DNA of 18,991 nucleotides, taken from the NCBI GenBank assembly GCA_002709185.1, contig PAQB01000011.1, forward strand, positions 1 through 18,991, written 5' to 3'. Below the pieces are notes generated by a model. That model was not told the DNA's origin, did not search any database, and saw only the letters and a list, made by a program, of their open reading frames with translations. This DNA is from Flavobacteriaceae bacterium. GTDB taxonomy: Bacteria; Bacteroidota; Bacteroidia; Flavobacteriales; Flavobacteriaceae. A program made the translations under genes and the position numbers. Positions within the stretch are counted from its first letter, which is position 1; each line of letters opens with the position of its first letter. This document shows, one piece after another, positions 8,228 through 14,700 of this stretch.

Positions 8228-8869
8228 ATGCACCTACATCTGCTTGTTGTTATCATTGCCAACGTTTTAATTTCCATGCGTGGGTTCAAAGACCCTGCTT
8301 TTTTTGACCGTTTTAAATTTAACATCAAAGCCCTTCAAAATGGAGATTTCAAACGGACTTTAAGTTCTGGTTTTCTTCATGTCGACCTTCAGCACCTTCT
8401 TTTCAATATGTTAACACTCTATTTTTTTGCAGAAATTGTTATTTATGAATTGGGAGTTGTAAGTTTTTATTTTGTCTACTTAACCTCCCTCATTGCAGGA
8501 AATTTACTGTCTTTTTACTTTCATCAAAGGGAACCCAATTATACAGCGGTTGGAGCAAGCGGGGCAGTGACTGGCATTGTGTATGCGTCTATTTTGCTTA
8601 ATCCAGGCATGAAAATGTTTATTTATTTTATTCCCATTCCGATTCCATCCTATCTCATTGGGGTAGGGTACTTGTTATTTTCTATTTATGGTATGAAAAC
8701 AAAATTGGGTAATATAGGCCATGATGCACATTTTGGAGGCGCTGTCGGCGGCTATTTCATCACTTTAATCTTAGCACCATGGATCTTACAATACCACATG
8801 TGGATGGTACTGCTTTTGGCCGCACCCATTTTTTTATTATTGTTTTTGAGATGGAATGGTAAGCTTTAA
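8228..8869 (+). CDS. Rhomboid family intramembrane serine protease
   Basis: Polytopic inner-membrane protease that cleaves transmembrane helices of client proteins; the client is unknown here. The 213-aa product has about six hydrophobic segments. The active-site features are all present: HLLFNM with His56 and oxyanion-hole Asn60, catalytic Ser111 in GASGAVTG (109-116), and catalytic His168 in GHDAHFGGAVGGY (164-176). This is the basic six-helix core without an N-terminal zinc finger or a C-terminal extra helix. The start is the ATG at 8228 and I see no better one upstream. It is divergent from the acyltransferase gene (62 bp between starts) and its stop codon overlaps that of the TlpA-like gene by 4 bp. 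Confidence 0.93.
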   Translation: MHLHLLVVIIANVLISMRGFKDPAFFDRFKFNIKALQNGDFKRTLSSGFLHVDLQHLLFNMLTLYFFAEIVIYELGVVSFYFVYLTSLIAGNLLSFYFHQREPNYTAVGASGAVTGIVYASILLNPGMKMFIYFIPIPIPSYLIGVGYLLFSIYGMKTKLGNIGHDAHFGGAVGGYFITLILAPWILQYHMWMVLLLAAPIFLLLFLRWNGKL

Positions 8870-10011
8870 TTGTCAAGCAGTTCGGAAATTTTAGCCTCCA
8901 ATGCTCCGCCTCGGAGCTTAGTCGCCAAAATTACTCCATCTTTGTCAAGAATAAAAGTCGCTGGAATTGAAGAGACATTATAAAGTTGTGCCAATGGGTC
9001 TTGCCAGAATTTTAAATTGGATACATTGTACCAGTTAAGTTGGTCTTTTTCAATTGCCTCAACCCAACGTTGCTTCTGATTGTTTCGATCTAAGGAGACA
9101 CTGATAATCTCTAACCCCTTAGCGTGGTATTGTTCGTAAATTTTAACAAAGTTTGGATTTTCAATACGACATGGACGACACCAAGAGGCCCAAAAATCAA
9201 GGATGGTCACTTTACCAAGTATATTACTTAGGGTAATCATTTCACCATCTGGATTAGGGGCTGTAAAATCCGGCGCTTTAGCTCCAATTTTGGGTTCAAA
9301 GGTATTTAGAGCAATATTGATCTTCGCATTGATTTTTTGTGCCATTATAGTATTTGTAGGCTTATTTAACAACGCCTGAGGCATCAGCTCAAAAACTTCT
9401 GAGGCCATTTTTGCATCAAAGCCTTGTTGTCCAGTAATACCATCCAATAACATCAATGAAAAATCAGAATCTGGATTTTGTTTTAAAAAATTGAGTCCAT
9501 AGTCTTTTAATTCTGATCTTAATATTGTGTTGCGTTCTTGAATTTCCTTAATGGCATCGGCATCGCCTTGTGCAAGTACATACGCTTGGCGCAAACCACT
9601 CACTTTTTCGACCAAGTCTTGATATCCATTTTTGTAGCTATTAAAAATGACATTGTTATTCCCTCCACTAACTTCTGATTGATAGATGCTGTCTTTGTAA
9701 ATAGTGACTTCAATTTGTTCGGGCTCAAGCACCAGTGCTGTTTGACCAACAATCCCATCAATGGTTAAAATACGCATTTCTGAACCATCGATCTTACCTT
9801 TAAAATTAAAGGCTTCATTCACAACAATGGCCGTATCAGTTATTCTGCCTTTTTGGCCATTTTCACTGGTCTTTAAATAAACCCGAACTCCATTGAAAAC
9901 GCCTTCTGCCTTACCGCTTATGACAAATTCGTTTTTAGAAGCTGTATTGGATTCGCAAGCTGAAAATAGACACAATAAAACCGCAGTTAAAAAAAGAGAA
10001 AATCTAAACAT
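8866..10011 (-). CDS. TlpA-type thioredoxin-fold lipoprotein with N-terminal DUF4369-like domain
   Basis: Probable envelope thiol-disulfide reductase. The signal peptide ends in a lipobox FSAC with Cys19 as the lipidation site. Residues about 27-115 look like the DUF4369 domain (FVISGKAEG, GVRVYLKTSENGQ) that precedes AhpC/TSA-TlpA domains in Bacteroidota. A helical linker follows to about 235. The thioredoxin-like domain (about 241-381) has KAPDFTAPNPDG, the redox motif WASWCRPC (Cys278, Cys281) and the cis-proline region SSIPATFILDKDG (Pro350). CRPC rather than CPPC or CGPC should affect redox potential; the direction of the reaction is not readable from sequence. The length of 381 aa is ordinary for this architecture. 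It is convergent with the rhomboid gene and divergent from mnmE. Confidence 0.92.
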   Translation of the reverse strand: MFRFSLFLTAVLLCLFSACESNTASKNEFVISGKAEGVFNGVRVYLKTSENGQKGRITDTAIVVNEAFNFKGKIDGSEMRILTIDGIVGQTALVLEPEQIEVTIYKDSIYQSEVSGGNNNVIFNSYKNGYQDLVEKVSGLRQAYVLAQGDADAIKEIQERNTILRSELKDYGLNFLKQNPDSDFSLMLLDGITGQQGFDAKMASEVFELMPQALLNKPTNTIMAQKINAKINIALNTFEPKIGAKAPDFTAPNPDGEMITLSNILGKVTILDFWASWCRPCRIENPNFVKIYEQYHAKGLEIISVSLDRNNQKQRWVEAIEKDQLNWYNVSNLKFWQDPLAQLYNVSSIPATFILDKDGVILATKLRGGALEAKISELLDN

Positions 10012-10072
10012 GGATTAATTTTTTGTAAAAATAAATAAAATTTGACAACCTTATGGTTTGAGAGAATATTAA

Positions 10073-10080
10073 TACTTTTG
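10073..10080 (+). promoter_or_regulatory. Bacteroidota -7 promoter element for mnmE
   Basis: TACTTTTG matches TAnnTTTG exactly. Transcription would begin near 10086-10087, leaving a leader of only about 7-8 nt before the mnmE ATG. TTTG copies exist at 10057-10060 and 10041-10044, but the spacings (12 and 28 bases) are not the usual 17-23, so the -33 half is uncertain. Confidence 0.5.
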
Positions 10081-10093
10081 TAAAAAATAAGAT

Positions 10094-11482
10094 ATGCAGC
10101 ATCAAGACACCATAATTGCTTTGGCTACACCATCAGGTGCTGGTGCTATTGCAGTTATCAGAGTGTCTGGATCTGAGGCCATTGAAATTTCAGAGGGCTT
10201 GTTTAAATCCATTCATAACAAAAAACTAGCTGCGCAGCCTACACACAGTATCCATTTGGGACATATTGTTGATGGTAGTAGAGTTTTAGACGAAGTTTTA
10301 ATCAGTTTATTTAAAAACCCACAATCTTACACTGGTGAGGATGTAGTTGAAATCTCTTGCCACGGCAGCCATTACATTCAAAACGAAATTTTACAACTGT
10401 TCATTCGCAAGGGATGTCGTGCTGCGGAACCTGGAGAGTTTACTTTACGGGCTTTTTTGCAGGGAAAAATGGATTTAAGTCAAGCGGAAGCCGTGGCTGA
10501 TCTCATTGCCAGTGACAGTGCTGCGGCCCATCAAATTGCACTGCAGCAAATGCGCGGTGGTTTTAGTTCAGAAATTAAAGCTTTGCGGGCCGAACTGCTC
10601 AATTTTGCATCACTTATTGAGTTAGAATTGGATTTCTCTGAAGAAGATGTGGCCTTTGCAGATCGTCAACAATTTGAAGCCCTTTTAAAGCGCATTACGG
10701 AAGTTCTGAAATACCTTATGGATTCTTTTTCAACGGGAAATGTCATAAAAAATGGGGTACCAATATCCATTGTTGGGGCTCCTAACGTTGGAAAATCTAC
10801 ACTTTTAAATGCCTTATTAAATGAAGACAAGGCCATTGTAAGTAATATTGCAGGCACCACCCGCGATGCCATTGAGGACGAATTGATCATTGAAGGGGTT
10901 AAATTCCGCTTTATTGATACGGCAGGCATTCGCCAAACAGATGATACCATTGAATCTATTGGTATTGAAAAAACTTTTGAGAAAATGGCCCAATCTCAAG
11001 TTATTTTACAATTATTAGATGCTTCCAGTATCTCAAAGACAAATAGCGCTAAGCTTTTAAAAACTGTGCAACTAACCAAAGACAAGCATCCAGATACCGA
11101 ATGTTTGTTGATTTTAAATAAAATGGATCTCACCAATGCGGATGAGGTAAAAGCAATATTTTCAAATTTTCAGCCTATACCACTTAGTGCCAAAACAGGG
11201 GCCGGCGTGGAGGTACTCAAATCCAAGCTTCTAAGTTTAGTCCAAACTGGAAAACTGCGCAATAACGATACTATCATTACCAATGCCCGTCATTACGACG
11301 CTTTAGGTGAAGCCTTAAAAAGCATTCAAAACGTTCAATCGGGGCTTGATGGCGGTCTTTCAGGCGATCTTATGGCCATTGACATCCGTGAGGCTTTGCA
11401 TCATTTTGGCCGCATTACAGGCGAAATTTCTACAGACGATTTATTGGGTAATATCTTTGCTAATTTCTGTATCGGTAAGTGA
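10094..11482 (+). CDS. mnmE: tRNA uridine-5-carboxymethylaminomethyl(34) synthesis GTPase MnmE
   Basis: With MnmG (not in this window), MnmE forms the cmnm5 modification at wobble U34 of several tRNAs. The N-terminal formyl-THF-binding domain is clear: TIIALATPSGAGAIAVIRVS (6-25), then CHGSHYIQNEIL and EPGEFTLRAFLQGKMDLSQA (112-131). The embedded GTPase domain has G1 GAPNVGKST (228-236), G2 GTTRD, G3 DTAG (275-278) and G4 NKMD (342-345). The helical C-terminus ends in the diagnostic FCIGK with catalytic Cys459. The length of 462 aa is standard. It is a single gene with divergent tlpA-like upstream; the next gene begins 58 bp downstream. Confidence 0.98.
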   Translation: MQHQDTIIALATPSGAGAIAVIRVSGSEAIEISEGLFKSIHNKKLAAQPTHSIHLGHIVDGSRVLDEVLISLFKNPQSYTGEDVVEISCHGSHYIQNEILQLFIRKGCRAAEPGEFTLRAFLQGKMDLSQAEAVADLIASDSAAAHQIALQQMRGGFSSEIKALRAELLNFASLIELELDFSEEDVAFADRQQFEALLKRITEVLKYLMDSFSTGNVIKNGVPISIVGAPNVGKSTLLNALLNEDKAIVSNIAGTTRDAIEDELIIEGVKFRFIDTAGIRQTDDTIESIGIEKTFEKMAQSQVILQLLDASSISKTNSAKLLKTVQLTKDKHPDTECLLILNKMDLTNADEVKAIFSNFQPIPLSAKTGAGVEVLKSKLLSLVQTGKLRNNDTIITNARHYDALGEALKSIQNVQSGLDGGLSGDLMAIDIREALHHFGRITGEISTDDLLGNIFANFCIGK

Positions 11483-11540
11483 TCTCGTAGCTTTCACATT
11501 CAAAAGCAAAAAGTTAAATTATTTTTTGTAATTTTAGATT

Positions 11541-12482
11541 GTGAAACAAAAGTATAATTACTCCCTGTTTTTGATTTTGGTATTGTTTTTGGGCCGTGCC
11601 CAAAGCCTTAAAGTTGAACACAGAATAAATAAAGATAATTCAGTCGAATTTTTTTATGAAAAAACAGAATTCAATACCCATACCATAATCTTAAATTTTG
11701 GTTACTTAAACAATACCTCTGCCTCGGACAAGGTGATCAAGCGGGTTTCCAATAAAACAGGAAAACTACTTAAAATACGCCCTATAGATTCTCAACAACA
11801 AATAGGTTTTAATTATTCTGTTCGTTATTATAATTTCGCTGTCAATCCAAAAATTGACAACGATTTTATCTACATACTGCCTTTTGAAAAAGGTCAGAAA
11901 ATGCAAGTTGAGCCCCTTGTTAATCTAGGAGTGATCTCTTCAAATAGGCAATTCATGGCCAAAAACTTTAAAGCTGTTTCATTTACAAGTTCCAATGCCG
12001 TAGATATATATCCTGCTCGAAAAGGAGTGGTGATAGAAATTACTAACTCTTATACGCCAGATTTGTCAAAGAATTTTGTTTATCACAATAAAATGAATTA
12101 CATCACAATAGAACATAATGACGGTTCTCTTGCAAGGTATTCCGGTTTCGATAAAAATTCAATGAAAGTAAGCCTGGGACAATCTGTGTATCCAACGATA
12201 ACAAATATGGGAACCACAGCTATTTACGATAAAAGCATGCTACACAGAATTAATTTCTACGTTTGTTATGTAAATACCAAAGACGGAATAAAGTTAATGG
12301 ATTTGAACAATTATAAGTTGTTGGAAATGGTATTTATTGATCCAGTTTTCTTTCACAAGAACAATAATTCAGCATTGGATTTTAATGCATTGTATGAATC
12401 GGATTTTAACGAAGCTACTCTATTTCAGAATTTCAATAAAAGACAAATTAGAAATTACAAAAAAGGCAAGCTAATAAACTAA
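11541..12482 (+). CDS. Exported degenerate M23/LytM-like protein, probably catalytically inactive
   Basis: A signal peptide (about 1-20, FLILVLFLGRAQS) marks export. The N-terminal half (about 22-140) is beta-rich and unrecognised. Residues about 145-242 follow the LytM/M23 fold: NAVDIYPARKGVVIEI (152-167), NYITIEHNDGSLARYSGF (186-203), a VSLGQSVYP turn and RINFYV (236-241). Canonical M23 peptidases have H-x3-D near AVD and an HLHFEV motif as zinc ligands. Here the Asp (155) remains, but the expected His residues appear as Ser151, Arg236 and Asn238 by my manual alignment. Degenerate LytM proteins elsewhere (EnvC, NlpD) regulate cell-wall amidases; that role here is inference. The GTG start is chosen because an in-frame TAG lies just upstream at 11535-11537. 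It lies 58 bp after mnmE with no clear promoter of its own. Confidence 0.7.
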   Translation: MKQKYNYSLFLILVLFLGRAQSLKVEHRINKDNSVEFFYEKTEFNTHTIILNFGYLNNTSASDKVIKRVSNKTGKLLKIRPIDSQQQIGFNYSVRYYNFAVNPKIDNDFIYILPFEKGQKMQVEPLVNLGVISSNRQFMAKNFKAVSFTSSNAVDIYPARKGVVIEITNSYTPDLSKNFVYHNKMNYITIEHNDGSLARYSGFDKNSMKVSLGQSVYPTITNMGTTAIYDKSMLHRINFYVCYVNTKDGIKLMDLNNYKLLEMVFIDPVFFHKNNNSALDFNALYESDFNEATLFQNFNKRQIRNYKKGKLIN

Positions 12483-12519
12483 TTGACTTATCTTGTTTTC
12501 AATATTCTGCTTATATTTT

Positions 12520-12540
12520 ATTCAAATTCATAATTTGAAT
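12520..12540 (+). terminator. A+T-rich hairpin after the M23-like gene
   Basis: ATTCAAATT (12520-12528) and AATTTGAAT (12532-12540) form a perfect 9-bp stem with a 3-base loop, starting 38 bp after the stop codon and followed by T-rich DNA. It may terminate the M23-like transcript. The low G+C makes the stem weak and the T run is interrupted. Confidence 0.4.
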
Positions 12541-12547
12541 TTAATTC

Positions 12548-12605
12548 ATTTTATTGCAATTAATTTCATTTTCGTGTAATATTTTACATTTTTATGCAAT
12601 AAAAT
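12548..12605. repeat. 11-bp perfect inverted repeat with 36-base spacer
   Basis: ATTTTATTGCA (12548-12558) and TGCAATAAAAT (12595-12605) are exact inverted copies. They lie in the 293-bp gene-free stretch (12483-12775), just upstream of the 21-bp tandem repeats. Possible roles are a regulator site pair or a stem. The spacer also holds a smaller GTAA/TTAC inversion. No ORF of note is seen in this stretch. Confidence 0.45.
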
Positions 12606-12629
12606 TCATTAAAATATGACTTATTTTTT

Positions 12630-12692
12630 CCCGCTTATGTCATAAATATTCCCGCTTATTACATCACAACGCCCGTTAATTACATAACAACG
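12630..12692 (+). promoter_or_regulatory. Three tandem 21-bp repeats, LytTR-type operator candidate
   Basis: Three units abut without spacer: 12630-12650, 12651-12671 and 12672-12692. All begin CCCG and share CAT at unit positions 12-14. Units 2 and 3 are identical at 18 of 21 positions, units 1 and 2 at 14, and units 1 and 3 at 13. The 21-bp period is two helical turns, so the same face of DNA is presented each time. The first nine bases (CCCGTTAAT in unit 3; CCCGCTTAT in units 1 and 2) match the LytTR consensus [TA][AC][CA]GTTN[AG][TG] at 8 and 7 of 9 positions, and LytTR dimers use two such sites 12-13 bp apart. The block ends about 44 bp before the predicted transcription start of the T9SS gene, a normal activator position. 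Confidence 0.6.
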
Positions 12693-12722
12693 TAATTTTA
12701 AATTAATTTCTTTTGTTTGTTT

Positions 12723-12730
12723 TAATTTTA
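12723..12730 (+). promoter_or_regulatory. -7-like promoter element of the T9SS surface-protein gene
   Basis: TAATTTTA matches TAnnTTTG at all but the last base. It predicts a start near 12737 and a leader of about 39 nt before the ATG at 12776. No TTTG lies at the right -33 distance (the two nearby TTTG copies are too close), which would fit a promoter depending on an activator bound at the 21-bp repeats. Confidence 0.4.
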
Positions 12731-12775
12731 CAGTGTTAAATTCAACAACCCCATCACAACAAAACCTACTTATTT

Positions 12776-14353
12776 ATGAAAAAAATTATCTTTTTATTGT
12801 CCTTGATGACAATTTCCTTATCCAACGCTCAGGACTTAACAGTTGCTAGCGGTGCCTTGCTAACCATCGCCAATGAAGGGGGGGTCTATGTAACTGGTGA
12901 TTTCGAAAATTCTGGGACCACCAACTTCACTTCCAAAAGTGATGCATTTGGTGCTCTTATTATTAGAGGCAATATTACTGCAGGAAATGACTTCACCTAT
13001 AACCGTTATGTCAATATTGTTGGATCTGGAGAGTGGGATTTAATTGGAAGTCCTTTAGAAAATGCATCTATCAATACCTTTGTAACTGATAATGCAGCAG
13101 CTATTGCAACTGCTAACGATGGAACCGACACACACTATGCCTTGGGAACCTATGATCACGTCAATGATATTTGGACAAATTACACCTCTGCGACGGTTGC
13201 ATCCGCAGGAAATTTTGACCTTGGAATGGGGTACCAGATGGCGACATTAAGCGGCGCTACTTTGGCGTTTAATGGCTCTATGTCTTTAACGTATGTGACC
13301 CAATCGATCATTAACGAGCGTGGCGATCCTGTTACCAGCCCAAGAGGGCGGTGGAATTTAATTGCGAATCCTTATCCATCTTATCTTAATGCAAATTTGA
13401 ATGCGGACCCTGTCAATAATTTTTTGAAAGTTAACCTGGACTCTGGAGTTATAGATGCTACGTATAGCGCTATTTATGGCTGGAAAGCCGATGGTACTGG
13501 ATATGAACTTTACAATTATATTAGCGATGCAACTTACATTGCACCAGGACAAGCGTTCTGGGTTGCCGCGGCCAGTAGCACTGCTGCAGATGTTAGTTTT
13601 ACAGAAGCAATGCAAACCTTAAATGGAGGAGACGATTTTGTTCTGGCTCGTGGTAACAATACGAGTACCGAATTTTTCTTAAAACTATATGAGGGTCAAA
13701 ATTTTATAGCGGACAGCAGATTCTATTTTAAAAATGGTTTAAGCCAAGGCTTAGACCCTGGCTATGATGCAGGTGCATTCAATCAATCTATGGAGCTTAT
13801 GTCTAGTTTACCAACTGATGATCAGGGTATAGGGATGAGCATCAACGCTGTATCTTCAGATATTTTTAATACAACTGACGGAATTCCTTTGATTGTCAAT
13901 CGTACAGCTAATATTCCCTTTAGATTAAGTTTGGAAGACAGCAATCTAGATTCAGACGTCGATGTGTATTTATATGACAAACAACAAGGTACCTACACGG
14001 ACTTATCATTTCAAGACTTTACATTAACTCCCACAAGTAATTTAAGTGGTAAGGGGCGTTTTTACGTGGTATTTTCCCCCACATCATTGGGAGTTAATGA
14101 CTTGGACAATAATTTAGACATCAGTATCTACAAAGCTTTTGATCAAAATCAAATTAATATTGAAGGTTTGGCAAATGTTAGAATTGCAAATGTTCAATTA
14201 TACAACATCATTGGTCAAGAGGTTTTAAATAAGCGTTTATCAGCTAACAAATTTAAGCACAGTGTATCAACAATAGGGTTGAAAACAGGGATCTATATTT
14301 TAAAGCTTGAGGCTGATACTTCAATTATAACAAAAAAATTAATTATCAATTAA
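12776..14353 (+). CDS. Type IX secretion substrate: cell-surface or secreted protein with type A sorting domain
   Basis: The signal peptide (1-19, SLSNA before QD) directs Sec export. The C-terminal domain (about 447-525) is a T9SS type A sorting domain: an Ig-like fold with VQLYNIIGQEV (473-483), GLKTGIYILKLEA and a KKLIIN end, which drives outer-membrane passage and usually cell-surface attachment. The middle is beta-rich and of unknown function. It opens with a LTIANEGGVYVTGDFEN stretch and holds two related motifs, GEWDLIGSPLEN (85-96) and GRWNLIANPYPSYLN (191-205), of the W-N-L-I-G-N-P-Y-P type common in flavobacterial surface proteins. I see no enzyme motif, so an adhesin or structural role is a guess. 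It is preceded by the 21-bp repeats and followed 12 bp later by the small ORF, with the terminator after both. Confidence 0.88.
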   Translation: MKKIIFLLSLMTISLSNAQDLTVASGALLTIANEGGVYVTGDFENSGTTNFTSKSDAFGALIIRGNITAGNDFTYNRYVNIVGSGEWDLIGSPLENASINTFVTDNAAAIATANDGTDTHYALGTYDHVNDIWTNYTSATVASAGNFDLGMGYQMATLSGATLAFNGSMSLTYVTQSIINERGDPVTSPRGRWNLIANPYPSYLNANLNADPVNNFLKVNLDSGVIDATYSAIYGWKADGTGYELYNYISDATYIAPGQAFWVAAASSTAADVSFTEAMQTLNGGDDFVLARGNNTSTEFFLKLYEGQNFIADSRFYFKNGLSQGLDPGYDAGAFNQSMELMSSLPTDDQGIGMSINAVSSDIFNTTDGIPLIVNRTANIPFRLSLEDSNLDSDVDVYLYDKQQGTYTDLSFQDFTLTPTSNLSGKGRFYVVFSPTSLGVNDLDNNLDISIYKAFDQNQINIEGLANVRIANVQLYNIIGQEVLNKRLSANKFKHSVSTIGLKTGIYILKLEADTSIITKKLIIN

Positions 14354-14365
14354 ATTAATTAGATA

Positions 14366-14521
14366 GTGGATAAACAAAACGATAATATCACAAGAGAACA
14401 AGCTTTAAAAAAATTAGGCCGATATGCTGGCTTGACCGCGTTGGGAACCTTTATGATATTAAGCCCTAAAAAGGCACAAGCACAGTCCAATCCTCCACCC
14501 CCTGGAGGTTTTGGATTCTAA
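14366..14521 (+). CDS. Small exported peptide precursor, unknown function (51 codons)
   Basis: Unlisted short ORF starting GTG at 14366; an in-frame TAG (14360-14362) rules out a longer start. The leader reads DKQNDNITREQALKKLGRYA (2-21), followed by a hydrophobic stretch GLTALGTFMIL (22-32), a second basic turn SPKK and AQA (37-39), which fits a signal peptidase I site. Cleavage would release the 12-residue tail QSNPPPPGGFGF. The TREQALKKLG part recalls twin-arginine signals, but the second Arg is replaced by Glu, so Tat export is doubtful. Support for it being real: a 12-bp gap after the T9SS gene, coding-like composition, ordered signal-peptide architecture, and a strong terminator 2 bp after its stop. 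It could instead stay as a membrane-anchored micropeptide. I know of no function. Confidence 0.72.
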   Translation: MDKQNDNITREQALKKLGRYAGLTALGTFMILSPKKAQAQSNPPPPGGFGF

Positions 14522-14522
14522 T

Positions 14523-14555
14523 AAAAAAAGTCTACCGATTGGTAGACTTTTTTTT
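14523..14555 (+). terminator. Strong intrinsic terminator closing the T9SS/small-peptide operon
   Basis: Stem AAAAAAAGTCTACC (14523-14536) with loop GATT and GGTAGACTTTTTTT (14541-14554), followed by one more T. The GTCTACC/GGTAGAC core with A and T tracts on both sides makes it function in either direction. It is the clearest terminator in the window and shows that the T9SS gene and the small ORF share one 3' end. Confidence 0.92.
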
Positions 14556-14700
14556 GTTCAAAGATTAGATTTTACGAATATAAAACTTAAAGTATTTTTC
14601 TGGTTATGGTTATTCATCGGCTAAGTATTGACAAATAATCATTTGTGGCTTAAAAATTAATTTTATTTTATTAAATTTATTACTATAAATCAACCAATTT

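Noticed and set aside
11346..11531. 61-codon ORF overlapping the end of mnmE
   Set aside because: Most of it lies over the conserved mnmE C-terminus in another frame; the remainder has no recognisable pattern.
14366..14521. Twin-arginine signal in the small exported peptide
   Set aside because: The sequence is TREQALKK; the second arginine is Glu, so a true Tat motif is missing even though the layout is similar.
14628..14656. TTGACA followed 17 bases later by TAAAAAT, a sigma-70-like promoter upstream of the PNGase F gene
   Set aside because: Bacteroidota use TTTG/TAnnTTTG promoters, and the -10 match is poor; the overlap with an ACAAAT/ATTTGT inversion of only 6 bp is also weak.
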